The notes: a model not told the origin generated them from the letters alone. Numbered from the stretch's first letter, positions 45,991 through 58,547 are shown. The stretch is 64,000 bases of DNA from Sphagnum compactum (GCA_965153455.1 OZ234494.1:10230001-10294000); one strand, 5' to 3'. Translations and numbers: made by a program.

Positions 45991-47594
45991 ATTGTCATCC
46001 AAACATAGCCATAGGATTAGTTTCCTTAAATTTGGATCTTTCAACAACCTTTCCATGTCGAAAAAACAAGTGAGCAATCTAACCAAGCTTCATGGCCATG
46101 TCGTGTGAAATGGTTCGTTGACAAAATAACTATAACTATTTGATCATCGTCCATCAACAACAACAATCAAAATAACTCCAAGGATTTGTTTAGCTCTTCA
46201 TCTAGCTCCACATTATCATAATCCAATACCTTCACCATCACCTTAATGCACTGGGGAATAGATCAACACCTAATGTTTGTTGCTTGGATATCAACCTCAT
46301 GGCTTCATTAAGTGGCAAAAATATGATAGATGGGCTTCCATTGAAAAAATTATATGCATAGAATTAGTATAAAAATGATTGGTTTTTTTTTTTCTTTCTT
46401 TTTTGCATTAGGGTAAATTCATTTGGGTCAATGGGTTTAGGCTAGTAGGTAAAAATCAATGACTCAACCGCATGCAAAAGGCTTTGAGTGTCGAAGGTGC
46501 AATCGCCAATTTTGGAAGGGATGAATGCATTTATCATCAAACACTATGTGAAATTCATCAACAAGAGCAATAAATAAGAACCAAAACTCTTGAAGAAGCC
46601 TTGACAATTAAAAAACAAAATGAAGAAATTTTAGAAAGCTATAATTTCAAAGCTTCACACAATCACAATGTACCAATACCCATCCCAATGATGCTAGCGA
46701 TGAAAACCGAAAACCCAACCAACAAGTTGGAGTTGATGATTAAGCAATTCATCAAGGAGATGAACCAATTAAATGTTAATTTGGTCCAAACTTGAAAGCC
46801 TTGTCCTTTTAAGCTTAGAGATTCATCTTCCATCACTTGTTACATTGTAACAAACAAGGGAATTACGCGAAGGATTGTGTGAAGAGAGGTTCAGTGTCTC
46901 GAGGAAACCCTTCACCAAAAAACTTACTACCTTCTTCCCTTCATTAATAACATTTTAAGCAAAATTGTTGAGCATGAAATGTATAGCTTTGGGGATGGTT
47001 ATAGTGGTTACAATCAAATCAAAATTACAAAAGAAGAGATCTTAAAGATAACTTTTACCACTACATGGGGTACATTTGTTTACATAGTAATGTCATTCGA
47101 GTTATGTAATGCCCTTGGAACCTTCTAAATGTTCATGAACAAAATGTTGGAATGTTACATTGGACTTTTTGTTTGACTGTTTTTAAACAACTTTTGTATG
47201 TACATGAGGTGACAAACTCATTTACAAGATCTCAAAAGTATGTTTGATCGGTTGGTGATGGTCAATGCCTTTTCGAATAAAAAAATATGTCGATTTGAAT
47301 TCACATAATGGATTTTGCTTGGACATATTCATACAAACCTTGCCAAAATTAAAAAAATGAAGAATCTCCCATTTCCCAAAACAAAAAAATAATTGTAGGC
47401 ATTTTTGGAACAAGTGGGCTATTACCGAAGGTACATCAAAAGTTATGCATCTCAAGCATATCATTTCACAATTTTTTCCAGATATGGAATGTAAATTGTG
47501 AAAGGTGATTGAAGCATTTGAAAAGTTGAAGGAATTGTTGTCAAACACCCCAATTTTGATGGCACCAAAATGATACGAATCATTTTAGTTGTAT

Positions 47595-48997
47595 CGTTAA
47601 AAGAATAATGTCAATTTGCAACTATAACAAGTTGTAATGAACATATGCAACTAAAAATTCATTAATTGCATAAGTGAAGCCACATGCAATGTCTAATCAC
47701 AAATGATCATTCATCATGATGTAAGCATATTATATGAATGATGTATATGGTCAACATATATGGTCTCATCCATTGACCATTCGTATATAATTTACAATTA
47801 ATTTTCATTTTTGCAATTCAAATAGCCCACTCACATTTTGACACTTGGTGGAATCAAAATTTGCCACTTGCATAATCAAAACATGCCATGTGACATTGAA
47901 AAAATCAAAATAAAAATTCAATTTAAGTATGTAAATGAGTAGGTAGGTAAGTAGATAGGTGGGTGGGTGGTAAATGGATAGGTAGGTAAGTAGATGGGTG
48001 GGTGGGTGGTAAGTGAATAGGTAGGTAAGTATGTAGGTACATTGATAGGTAGGGATTAGATAGGTAGGTAGATTTTTTAATTTAATTTAATTTTTAACCT
48101 TTAGAATAAATCCTTTTTATTGGCTCATCTCACATTATGTCATGTTATTTTCAATGTTATTTGTGTGTTTTTAATGTTTCAAATGCATCTTGTTATATAG
48201 TATATAAGATTGAAATGAAAAATATATATATGGGATAGATTTTATAATTGCAACCTAGTCACAAACTAATTTGCGATTACAAAAATTATCCCATATCTTT
48301 TGTCTTTTCTTTCCAATGTTGTAAATTATAGAACTAAATAATAAATTAATAATGAATTATTTGCCACTAATGATTATCAAATAAGTAAAAGATAATAATA
48401 AAATTATCAAATTTATTACAATAACTAATTTATTTATAATTTATTATTATTATAACATGTTAAATATAATATATAATTAATAATTTTTACTTTTATTTTA
48501 TTATGTGCGTAATTGTTTTGCCAAATAATTAACCTAACTTTGTACGCAAGTATATACTACTTACCTACCTATTCATGTACCTATTTGTTTAACTATTTGC
48601 TTAATCCACCTAGCCCATTTATAATATATTTAAAATGTATATTTAACATCTCATGAATGTAATATAATCTATAGATATATTCAAATATATATTGTAAAAC
48701 ATCATAATGCACACAAAAATATATAGGTACAACAAATTAGGTAACCAAGTTACAACTATTTTTGCAACTAATTTGACTTAGAAGGCTATTTTTGGATGAA
48801 AAGTTCAAAAAGTTAGTCAACATGAAAAGATGAAAAACTTAATAATTGTAAATTAATATCATCATAGTCGCAATAATAGTAATAGATTGAAAAGGACGAT
48901 GAGTGGTTGTAAAAATGATAAAACATAGTTACAAATGATAATTAGTCACATATAAGCACAAATTGAATGGTTGTATGACACAAGATTTGTTTTAGTG
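47595..48997. mobile_element. CACTA-type non-autonomous element, copy 1 (1,403 bp), 3-bp TSD TAT
   Basis: The right end, read inward, is CACTAAAACAAATCTTGTGT; the left end CGTTAAAAGAATAATGTCAA is a diverged match to it. The 3-bp TAT is duplicated (47592-47594 and 48998-49000). Excising the element restores a continuous gypsy reading (LYVNAS), which fixes both borders. CACTA ends with a 3-bp TSD are typical of the CACTA/EnSpm superfamily. TTGCAACTA-like words near both ends look like subterminal repeats. The interior has a GGTA microsatellite (47935-48075), a central hairpin (48227-48297), an AT-rich block and a TACC tract (48555-48600). Confidence 0.8.
47935..48075. repeat. GGTA/AAGT microsatellite within CACTA-like copy 1
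   Basis: An irregular run of TAGG/GGTA/GGTG tetramers. It is paired with a TACC run in the opposite sense at about 48555-48600 on the other side of the central hairpin. Confidence 0.85.
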
Positions 48998-49200
48998 TAT
49001 GTGAATGCTTCCAACATTATAGTAGGAGCAACATTTTCAAAGTTGGATAACAAAGGATAAGATTATCCCATTAATTATGTGAGTCGACAACTCATTCTGA
49101 CTAAACAAAATTATGCTATCAACGAACAAAACCTTTAGTAATCATCTTTTCAATGAAAAAAATTTGACATTACATTTTAGAAAAAAATTCACCATTGTCA

Positions 49201-51120
49201 TTGATCATTAAATTTTCAAGTGTTTATTTTTGAAACCTAACCCTACAAGAAAAATTATATGATGCATTTTGTTGTTTCAAGAGTATGAATTCATCATCAA
49301 GGACTGCCCCCAAAAAAAACCATGAAAATGTGGATGCATTATTTTGAGCCCACGAAGAGGTGGGAAACAATTAAAAAGATCACAATTTTTCCTAATGTAA
49401 AATTATTTACCTTGATGCAAAACTTAATGAATGAACTTTATTGAATTCATAAATAAAAAAACATTAATGAATTCACTAAATTTTTTTATGTTACTCAAAA
49501 TGAGAACCACAAAATACTAAATATTTTAACATATTGAAAGACATCATTTAAATTTTCAAAATAGAAATTTATTAAATTTTTTAATGAATAACTCTTGGTT
49601 GGAAAAACAACTTTTGATAGGTAAATCAATATACATGAAAACATCATCATGGATTAGGTAACAATCATTATTTGAATTTTTATCATGAACATAATGAGAA
49701 ATAATGAATATATCATGTTTGAAATATTTTAATCACTTACTTTAATTAATACTAAATCTTATATTAAGTGTCACATACAAAATTAAGTATATTATATCCC
49801 TCAAAAAATTATAAATATACTAATTATTAAATATATCATATAATTTATTGATCATAATCGATTAACACTTAATAAAATTATGTTAAAAGGTTATAATAAA
49901 TAATACATAATTTTATACATTTAAAATATGGACAAAATACTTGTTATAAAATGTTATCCAATATTGAAATATTAATCTCAACGATGCAAAGAAACCTTAA
50001 TGAATTATTTTACATAAAAACTTTCAATGTATTTGAAACATGTATAAAATGCATTCGTTTTTCAAATAAATTAATAACTTATGATCAAGGATAATGGCGT
50101 ATTCATACAAAACGTCTAATGTTCATTAAATCATGTTTTTGAATGTCATTGTTTCAAGGTTTGTAAACCTTGATGAAAATCTTATCAGTGAACCCAATAA
50201 AACCTTAAAACTTCTAAGATATGCATATGAAAGCTAATTCACCTCTCAACGATAAATGATTAAATTTCATCATTAAAGACATTGATAATACAAGACGAAC
50301 AAAAATTATTTTATCACACTTTTGCTTCACTTTCATACAAAAGCATTATAGATAATAATTTTGTCACGTTCCATGTATAAGATGACATTAAAGAATTAAT
50401 GCTTTGGGTTCAACTTATATAGATGCTTAATCAAAATGTGAACTTCATCAATGAAGCTCATGTTGACCCCTAACTTTTTCAAATATTGTAAAAACAAAAT
50501 TTGTTAAAATCTTAAACAAATTTGAACTTGTTCGTTAATGGCAACATGTTGTGGACATTCACATTCTAATAATCAATTGATTGTTCAACACTCACCTCTA
50601 GTCCAAAGGAGTTGTAGAAGTTCATGACTCTGACTCTGACGAAGAAGAGAGTGCAAGCCCAGCAGGCTGAAGAATGCTTACTTTTGTGTCCCTCTGTTAA
50701 GGCACCTAATCAAATAAGTTTGTTAAACTTAGCGTGGAGTTTCACATTCAGTACATATCCTAAAGAGCAAATAGTTAATCACCCGGTAGGTCTCATTGCT
50801 AGCTTCTTGATTTTGCAAGTCTCCTCTTGATTTGCTTAAGATCAGGATAGGCAGTATGCTCAGAAGTTAATTTAATTTGCTGGCCAACTGAAATGGAAGT
50901 CTCATCATACTTGGCTTTAGATCGGGATAGGCAGGGTGCTCAGAAGTTTACATAACTTTATGTAATGTGCTGGCCAAATGAAATTCCTATTTCCCCTCAG
51001 AAATCACATTGTGCACTACTCAAATTTGTGTGGTTAAAATGTTGTAATTGATTTTCTGCATAGCGCTTATATGTATTAGTCTGTGGATACACAATCGCAT
51101 GTATTATGGCACATCATGTT
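49201..51120. other. AT-rich sequence, no gene supported
   Basis: It probably includes further gypsy decay after RNase H (49200-50500), but no integrase motif could be read. A ~70-85-bp direct duplication (GATAGGCAG..GTGCTCAGAAGTT..GCTGGCCAA) lies at about 50843-50985. Confidence 0.45.
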
Positions 51121-51461
51121 AATTTGCATGTATTTTAGCAATGTCTCTTGAGTGCTAGCCAACATCACGTCTGAGTCTTCCCATTGCTTCTGGAAAGGCA
51201 ACAGAAACTCAGGACGCAGATTGTGTATAATGGTTTGCCCAAGTTTAAGATTATTATATGCTTATCTACACCCACTGTTTGGGAGCTGATGAACTCAGTG
51301 GGTAGTCATGGCAGCTCGTCACTGCCGTTCGTGATGAAGGTGATGGTCTGTCACTGTGTGAGCGACTCTCATGAGGCTATGACTGCACTCATTGTCGTGT
51401 TACCTTTAATTGTTGTGGAGATTTCTCTGCAACTTCATCGATCTTTAATTTGCATGTATTT
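51121..51461. mobile_element. 311-bp inserted copy of the 41.9-kb segment, flanked by 15-bp direct repeats
   Basis: The insert 51136-51446 is bracketed by AATTTGCATGTATTT at 51121-51135 and 51447-51461, an exact 15-bp duplication of the kind left by LINE-driven target-primed insertion. The inserted sequence copies 41924-42242, where no such flanking repeat is seen, so the 41.9-kb locus is the likely source. There is no A-tail. Confidence 0.75.
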
Positions 51462-52161
51462 GCAGTTGTTCCTGGGACATGCTTTAAGTTCTTAGGAGCA
51501 TAATACTTCCAAACTAGGTCATTAATAATCATAATCTAGCCCGTGTACACATGATCAAGAAGATGTACTCAGGTGGCTGTGATTGTGAAGTAGTCAACAC
51601 CCAGTATTGGTGAAGACCTTTGATACAAAAACCACAGTCTAGTGGGAGCTTCATATTGAAGGAGGATGCAGTGCAACTGAGATTTTTTCTTTTGCATCAT
51701 GCAACAAGTAAACCATCCTCACCCAGCAACAGTCTAAAAACCTGAAGACCTTTCTTCATTCTGTTTTTTGTTGTGCAGCTTGCTTAAGAGTGACAGCAGA
51801 CTGCATATTTACCTTTTTCAAAGAGTTCAAAGCCTGTTTCCATTATTTACTGGTAGCTATTGTTTGAGGCTTTCCATTGATAACCACTGAGTGACCTGAA
51901 GCAAAACTGCCATTTCAAATCCTTCTTTATATATATGAGCCACTCTCAAATCCTTTTATTTATGAGCAACTCTTGAAGTTCCAAGAGTTGTGCCAAGTAC
52001 CTCTGTAGTATCCTCCCTGAGTCAAGCATACATTCAGATTTCAAATTCTAGGCCAAACGTGGCAAACATCTAACCCCTTCTTTGTTCAAATTTTCTGAGT
52101 GAGTGAGTGAGTGAGTTGAAGAAACTGACAGCTCCACATTCACATGACTTGTGCAACTGGC

Positions 52162-53057
52162 TTATTCAAAAAGTGACAGAGGGATTTGAATAGAAAGAAC
52201 TTGTGTAGTAATAGAGATGTTCTTTTGAATGGCTGCCAAATGGATGGGATGCTCTTGGTAAAGCTTCAGAGCGGCCGCATCAGGGAAGTCAATAATCAGC
52301 ACCACATCTGCTGATCCATATGTGCCTGTCCATAATGCATCACACCATCAGCCTGATATGACTAAGACAAAAAAGATGTCCTATGGTGACATGGAAGGCT
52401 TATTTTGCTCTGTCCTATGGCCTGATGAACTTCGCCAACATGAACTAAGCATGGAACTGGAACTAGTCAAAAGAAAATCATGTCGAGAGACAAAAATAGA
52501 ACTTTTAGAAAGAGTTTTGGGCACAATTGTCAAGCTCAAAACCCCAAAAAGTCACTGAGCTCGAAAACACTCTGGAACACTTTTACCACAGAAACTTCAA
52601 ACCTCTCCTCTATTCTACCAGAGAAGAAAGGGAAAAAAAAACTCTGGAAAACTACAATCACAGAATTTCAAACCTTTTTTCCAATTCTGCCAAAGAAGAA
52701 AGACAGCACTCTGGAAAACTATAGTTACAGAACTTAAAACCTCTCCTCCGATTCTACCAAAGAAGAAAGAAAACACTCTGGAAACTCGACAACCACAGAA
52801 CTCCAAACATCTCCTCCAATTCTACCAAAGAAGAAAGCGACAAATTTGTCTCATTCTCCCAATGCGACAAATTCAGTTGTGGACAGAAATGGTATGAGCA
52901 AAAGGGAGGGAACAAAACCTATGTTCTCCGAGATGATGAAAGACAGTATGGGCACATCAGACTTGAGAGACTCGCGCACTTCCTTGAGCTCTTCCACACA
53001 AATTGATACATCCTCCTTCTTGCCCACCTTCAGTAACACTATGTGTCTTAGAGCCAT
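52162..53057 (-). CDS. Dabb-family (stress-responsive A/B barrel) protein, 2 exons, 100 aa
   Basis: Minus-strand exons 53057-52919 and 52325-52162, joined after codon position 1 with GT-AG ends, give exactly 101 codons with a TAA stop. The protein starts MALRHIVLLKVGKKEDVSIC and goes on EELKEVRESLKSDVP and LSFIISENIG. Exon 2 adds TYGSADVVLIIDFPDAAALK and LYQEHPIHLAAIQKNI. The pattern HIVL.K ... L..L...VP ... SADVVLI.DF.D..AL..YQ.HP.H is the whole single Dabb fold (ferredoxin-like, dimeric alpha/beta barrel). Plant members (HS1-like) are stress-responsive and about 110 residues long. The DVVLI...YQEHPIH half reads much like bacterial single-domain Dabb proteins. The splice was chosen because it alone joins the two half-domains in frame. 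A 95-bp-period satellite begins about 270 bp upstream of the ATG. Confidence 0.78.
52570..52845. repeat. Four tandem ~67-72-bp units in the Dabb intron
   Basis: ACTCTGGAA is followed by ACAGAA.TTCAAACCTCTCC and ATTCTACCAAAGAAGAAAG, with CTCTGGA at about 52570, 52642, 52709 and 52776. The array occupies about half of the 593-bp intron. Confidence 0.85.
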
Positions 53058-53329
53058 ATTTCTATAACACTTTAAAAACTTACAAAACTGTTTTTTGGCC
53101 TTTCTTTTTGTGTATCAGGCAGGTCCCAAGTCTCAACTATAAAAGAAGGATAGATAGTTGGGGTGTGTTTGGTAGCAGGCAGCTGAGAAGTGATGATTGA
53201 GTGACTCCTCTACTACTCTTAGAGATTATTGCTAGATACTAAATGCTCAGATGGGTACACCTTCCTTTCACATAAAAAGGCTCAAAACTTTCGAGTTTTA
53301 ACCACTAAAAGTTGCACGCAACATCATCA

Positions 53330-53960
53330 TGTAGATTGAGATTCTTTCTAATTCTTTGACTTTTGGCTGTTGTGCCCCCTTGAGTCCTTTCACCCGAAAC
53401 AACTACTACTAGCCTTGTGCAACTTGGACATTCCGTAGATTGAGACTCTTTCCATGTGACTGATTGTTGGTCCTCCTGGTCCTTTCACCCGAAACAACTA
53501 CTACTAGCCTTGTGTAACTTGGACATGCTGTAGATTGAGACTTGTTCCATGTGACTGATTGTTGGTCCTCCTGGTCCTTTCACCCGAAACAACTACTACT
53601 AGCCTTGTGTAACTTGGACATGCTGTAGATTGAGACTTGTTCCTTTTGACTGATTGTTGGCCCTCCTGGTCCTTTCACCCGAAACAACTACTACTAACCT
53701 TGTGCAACTTGGACATGCTGTAGATTGAGACTCGTTCCTTTTGACTGATTGTTGGCCCTCCTGGTCCTTTCACCCGAAACAACTACTACTAGCCTTGTGC
53801 AACTTGTACATTCTGTAGATTGAGACTTGTTCCTTTTGACTGATTGTTGGCCCTCCTGGTCCTTTCACCCGAAACAACTACTACTAGCCTTGTGCAACCT
53901 GGACATTCTGTAGATTGAGACTCGTTCCTTTTGATTGATTGTTGGCCCTCCTGGTCCTTT
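53330..53960. repeat. 95-bp tandem satellite, ~6.6 copies
   Basis: CACCCGAAACAACTACTACT recurs at 53391, 53486, 53581, 53676, 53771 and 53866, an exact 95-bp spacing every time. It is accompanied by TGTAGATTGAGACT, TTTTGACTGATTGTTGG and CCTCCTGGTCCTTT. The first unit is the most diverged; the array stops in mid-unit at about 53960. Confidence 0.95.
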
Positions 53961-56265
53961 CCTGGCAGGCCTTAACTTCGGAGCCTGCGATGCCCTTCCA
54001 ATGGCATCTAGCCCTTCCAGTCAAGGGTAAAAAGTTGTGGGACCCCTTGTCACATGTGAAGTCCAACATTTTGTTCACTCTTTCAATGTGAAGGGCACTT
54101 GTTGGAAAAAAAAACAAGGGTAGAAACCCTGCAAAGCTTTATTAAAAAACACACCCTAGATTAGGAAAATGTATAAAGGCGTAAGAAAAAGGAGAAATTA
54201 CAGAAGTCAAGCTGGCTCAAAGTAAATGTCAAAATCTCTCCATGTCCAGAACTGATCGCCTGTAATAGGTCGACCATATTTCTCCATGTCAAAAATCGAC
54301 GACCTGCAATAGGTCAGCCATGATGATGGGAAGTGTGTCCTGAAGGGGTGAAAGTCAGGGGAAAAAAAGCTTCACAAAACTTCATAAGAAAATCAAGAGA
54401 TGTTAATTGAGATTGAATACACTTTGTTGTTTTATAACATGCATTATCATTTATGGGGCTTGCACCAATTGTTGGATTGGGAGAAAATATACTTTTGTAT
54501 GAAAAGATGTGAAAGACAAGAAGGTCCTAGGAGATATAGTCAATAATTTTTCTATGGCAAAGAAAACTATAGATTTTTCAAAATATGTAGCTTTTTCATA
54601 TGTATTAATTCTTTTATCAAGGAAGGGCTTAGAAAATTTGTAACTTCCGATGAGCCCTCAAGAGCTGAAGCCTTTTTCAAAACTATTTTATCTCTATTCA
54701 AAGACTTCATTAGAAATTTGGTCCAATCTACTCATTTATATAAATGTGATTGCAATTGATTAAAAAATTCAATCAAAATCAAGCAAGGGCTGATGACATA
54801 GCAAAGCTAGATTGAGGTCCAAGCTAGTGCTACTTGAGGTTGGATCTAAAGTTTTGCCGACCAAACACAAATTTTTGACATGATAATAATGCATGCATCT
54901 TAATATGGCACTCAAAATGACCAAGGAAAGTACTCATAAGACAAAATTCAAGCAAAAATGCGAAATTTCAAGTAAGAATGAAACCTTTCAATTTTTGGAA
55001 TGTGAATTTAAGGATTCTTGGAAATTACTACAACATTAATGACTACAACATTACATCTATTGAAACTTTTTATTATTATTTTATTGATTATTCAACCCTT
55101 AGGTCTTTTCACTTGAAAGGACTAACTATCACATTTGATGTGACCATTTGACATTAATCCGGAGAGGAAATGGAAGTTCAAAAGAAAAGGATATAAGTCC
55201 AGGTTCATTTGTTACAAATCATATGTCAATAGAAAAATCCATAAAGTGACCCTGATTTGGGATTCTCATTTCACCCCCTAACCCCTATTTCAACTTGAAA
55301 CCTTGTCATTCACAAAATGAAGGAATTTTATTGAATCAAGGGTGATACTTTGTACCACAATATTTAATGCACAGGATTCAAAATAATTGTGGCAATAGTA
55401 AGCATTGCAAGAATGAAGGTGTTCAAGAAAAGAAAAAAAAAGGTGAAACTTAATTTACCTTAAATTTTGTGCTAATTTGAGGTTCACTTTATTTCATTCC
55501 ATTTTTAAACGCAATTTTTTTTTAAAATAATTTAATGTCATCCCCTTTAATGACCAAACTCAGGGTATTGATACTAAATTTCAATCGTTTTATGGATATT
55601 TTTAACATCTAAATATTAATAGTGAAAACCTTAATTCAACTACCAATTAGTTCTAACAAACTAGCAATGAGAATGGAAGGTGGGTCGAGAAAGGTCAAAG
55701 TCAAAAGGTAATTTAATCCACTGTTATGGTTGCACTTAAGATGGAAGATAATTGGATGTTTTGTAGGGTATTGGAAATTCATTGATGAAAGAAAATGATC
55801 AAAATAAGAATTGGAAGCCCCTTTGGCCCTTTCATTTCCCAAGTTGCATTATTGTAAATGTGTAAGAAAAAATTCACTTGTTTGTGCAAACATTCAACTT
55901 TGATTGGCCCATCACTAAAAACCCTTTGAAACTACTCCCAAGTCCAATAAAAACTTGACACATTTTTATGTTGTTTTACATGGCTAAATATAACCATGTA
56001 AGTGTATTTGTTTTACAATGACACGTAATGGTTTTACATGACACAAAATGAATTTACATAGCTTTACACTTACACATCATGAGTTGCACTTACACATCTT
56101 GAAGTATAAATTTACACTTACATAAATGTAAATGGACTTTATATATTACATTTACACATAATGTAATAAATTTCATTATAACATTTACATTTACACAAAA
56201 TGTAAGTCTTAAACAAAACACATGCACAACATTGGTGTGAACCCCATCTTTGGAAATGACAATGT
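53961..56265. other. Intergenic, no gene seen
   Basis: Contains a short direct duplication (CCATGTC..GATCGCCTGTAATAGGTC and CCATGTC..GACGACCTGCAATAGGTC, about 54240-54320), the 54116-54176 repeat related to 5093-5160, and a TTTACAT/ATGTAA-rich cluster at 55980-56215 like that at 15080-15310. No coding region supported. Confidence 0.5.
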
Positions 56266-57502
56266 CACTAGAAGAAATATGAAGATATGCAACCATTTTA
56301 TTTGCAACTACATCGACTATACATGTCATTTGCGACGATTTTTACAACTACTTGCCAACTTCACCAAATTTGAAGAGGTTTTCGATCCTATACTGCAACT
56401 AATGTGCAATTGTTATTTTTTTCATCCTTCTATGTGAATGTTTCTAAGATTATATTCATTCATGAATAAGCCCCCATGGCCCATTTGTTGCATGTGTAAC
56501 CAAAATTTAATCACAAATTTATGTACAATGTGTATTATGAGCATGATAAACATACATATTTGGGGTTGTACAATTAAAAAGTCTATTTAGACTATAATAA
56601 ATATGTATTATGAATATTATCTACATATTTGTACGGTTTACTATAATTTTTTTGTGAAAAATACATTAAGGGTATATTAAAGGTGTAAAAAACTGATTTA
56701 AATTATATCTACTATTTTTTTTCTTATCAATAATTATGATGCAATTAATTACTATTGAATAATCATTTAATTAATATTAATTAGTTATTAATAGTTGATC
56801 ATTAGTAATTAATAGTTAATATTGAAATATTCGAAATTAAATATTAATAAAATTCAAAGTCATTAATATTAACTAATTATTTATTTAATCTTTATAATTA
56901 CTTATAATCTATTTCGTCATTAAAATTAAATGTGTGTTATTAAACCAAACCTAGTTATTAATCAATTGATATTTAATATTTAATAAAAAAATTAGCTTAA
57001 ATTATTTATTAAATATTTAATAATTAATTAAATATTATTTAATAAACTAAAACTAGTTGTTAATCAATTGATATTAAGTAATAAATAATAAATAAATTAT
57101 GATTATTAATTAAATGGTTTGTCATTAATTAAATACTAGTTAATTACTCAATTAATTATTTATTTATGATTTTAAATAATAAATAATTATTTATTTCATA
57201 TTGATATTTTATTAATTATTAAATAATAATTGATCATTCATATTTATTAATTCATTAATTTTAGTTAATGATGGATTTCTACTATTGATTAATTAATTAC
57301 TTAATAACAACTTCTAATTAATATTTGATGCCATTACTACATGTTATTATTATTAGGTACATAAGTAATAAGTAGATAAGTAGGTAGGTAATAGGTAAAT
57401 AATAAAGTAAATAGGTTGTAGGTAGATAGGAAGTTAGTGAATTAGTTAGTTAATGAGTGAATTATTTACTTATGGAATTGACACAATTGAAAAAAATGAA
57501 GC

Positions 57503-57593
57503 CACACAATATGGGATAAAAAATCTAATCACGACCTAATTGCAAATTATTTGCAATTAAGTTGCAACTAGATTTTTTATCCCATATTGTGTG
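57503..57593. repeat. Central hairpin with 25-bp perfect arms
   Basis: The arm 57503-57527 (CACACAATATGGGATAAAAA plus ATCTA) is the exact reverse complement of 57569-57593, with a 41-nt loop holding a second small dyad (AATTGCAAA..TTTGCAATT). Related weaker hairpins with ATGGGATA/TATCCCAT occupy the same place in copies 1 and 3. Confidence 0.9.
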
Positions 57594-57749
57594 CTTCCTT
57601 TTCAAGTGTGTCAAATATATAACTAGATGCACTATAAACATTACAATACACAAGATTTAACAAATGGGATGAGCCAATTGAAGAAACTTAACCTTAAATT
57701 GGTTAAATCCAAAATAAAATTAAAAAATTAAAAAATAATCTTACTTATT

Positions 57750-58105
57750 TCAACCTACTTACCTATCTCAGTGTACTTACCTACCTACCCACCTAGGTCT
57801 ACTTACCCACCTATTAATCTAAGCCTACCTACCTACTTACATAGGTATACTTACATACATACCTACCTACTTAAACCTACTTACCTACTTACCCACCTAG
57901 GTCTACTTACCTACTTACTAATATAAGCCTACCTACCTACATAAACCTACTTACATACCTACCTACCTACTTAAGCCTATTTACATACTTACCTACCTAC
58001 TTAAGCTTGCTTACCTACCTACTCACCTAGGTATACTTACCTACCTACTTATCTAGGCCTACTAACCTACCTACTTACCTACTTATCCTAAGCTTCCTTA
58101 CCTAC
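57750..58105. repeat. TACC/CTTA microsatellite, ~350 bp
   Basis: A long irregular run of CTAC/TTAC/CCTA tetramers. A shorter GGTA run in the opposite sense lies at about 57355-57440 on the far side of the hairpin. Confidence 0.9.
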
Positions 58106-58547
58106 CCACCTATTTTATTTTAAAGGTTTGAAAAATCATAAATGTTACCACGAAGCACAAAATTATTTGTCCATGTATATGAATCAAAGACCTTAAAAAA
58201 TAAATAGTTGAGATTAAATTTTTGGTAATAAATTTGATTAATTTAATATTCTTTGAATATGTCATGTGATAACATGACATTGGTCATTAAAAATTGGTAA
58301 CTAGTTGCATGATAGTTGTGTGATAGTTGCATTTGCTATATGGTCAACAAATGAAAAATATAGTCAACTCAAATACATATTTCATCCATTGTCTATGTGA
58401 TGACATCATCATGACATAGGCATTTGCAACTAATGTTTCATACAATTTGTCCAACACAATTGCAAGTCATTTTAGTTGCAAATGTCAAACTTACAACTAA
58501 AAATTAGTTGCAAACTAAAGTCAAAAATATGCAAAAATTTTATAGCG

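Larger units (their letters stand above)
45990..49200 (+). mobile_element. Ty3/gypsy retrotransposon relic (gag-pol), split by a CACTA-type insertion
   Basis: Gag-like EALTIKKQNEEILESYNF and KLELMIKQFIKEMNQLNVNL (about 46586-46790), then a zinc-knuckle remnant HCNKQGNYAKDC (about 46840-46880). RT follows with YSGYNQIKITKEEI and TTWGTFVYIVMSFELCNALG (about 47000-47125), LLGHI and FLEQVGYYRRYIKSYASQAY (about 47400-47460), then LSNTPILMAPK (about 47535-47570). The reading resumes after the insertion with NASNIIVGATFSKLDNKG and YPINYVSRQLILTKQNYAIN (49001-49125), the RT/RNase H connection. Stops throughout show it is dead. LTRs and integrase were not recognised. Confidence 0.82.
56266..58547. mobile_element. 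CACTA-like non-autonomous element, copy 2 (~2.28 kb, inverted relative to copy 1)
   Basis: The left end CACTAGAAGAAATATGAAGA continues with TATGCAACCATTTTATTTGC; the right end read inward is CGCTATAAAATTTTTGCATA, then TTTGCAACTA. The interior order, read on the minus strand, repeats copy 1: GGTA tract (58105-57750), a block with ATTGGCTCATC, central hairpin (57593-57503), opposed TACC tract (57440-57355) and a long AT block (57340-56690). No coding capacity. The flanking 3-bp duplication is not clear, so the ends are less certain than for copy 1. Confidence 0.6.

Noticed and set aside
52322-52737. Plus-strand frames over the Dabb locus
   Set aside because: They lie in the intron and its 67-72-bp repeats, antisense to the better-supported Dabb exons.
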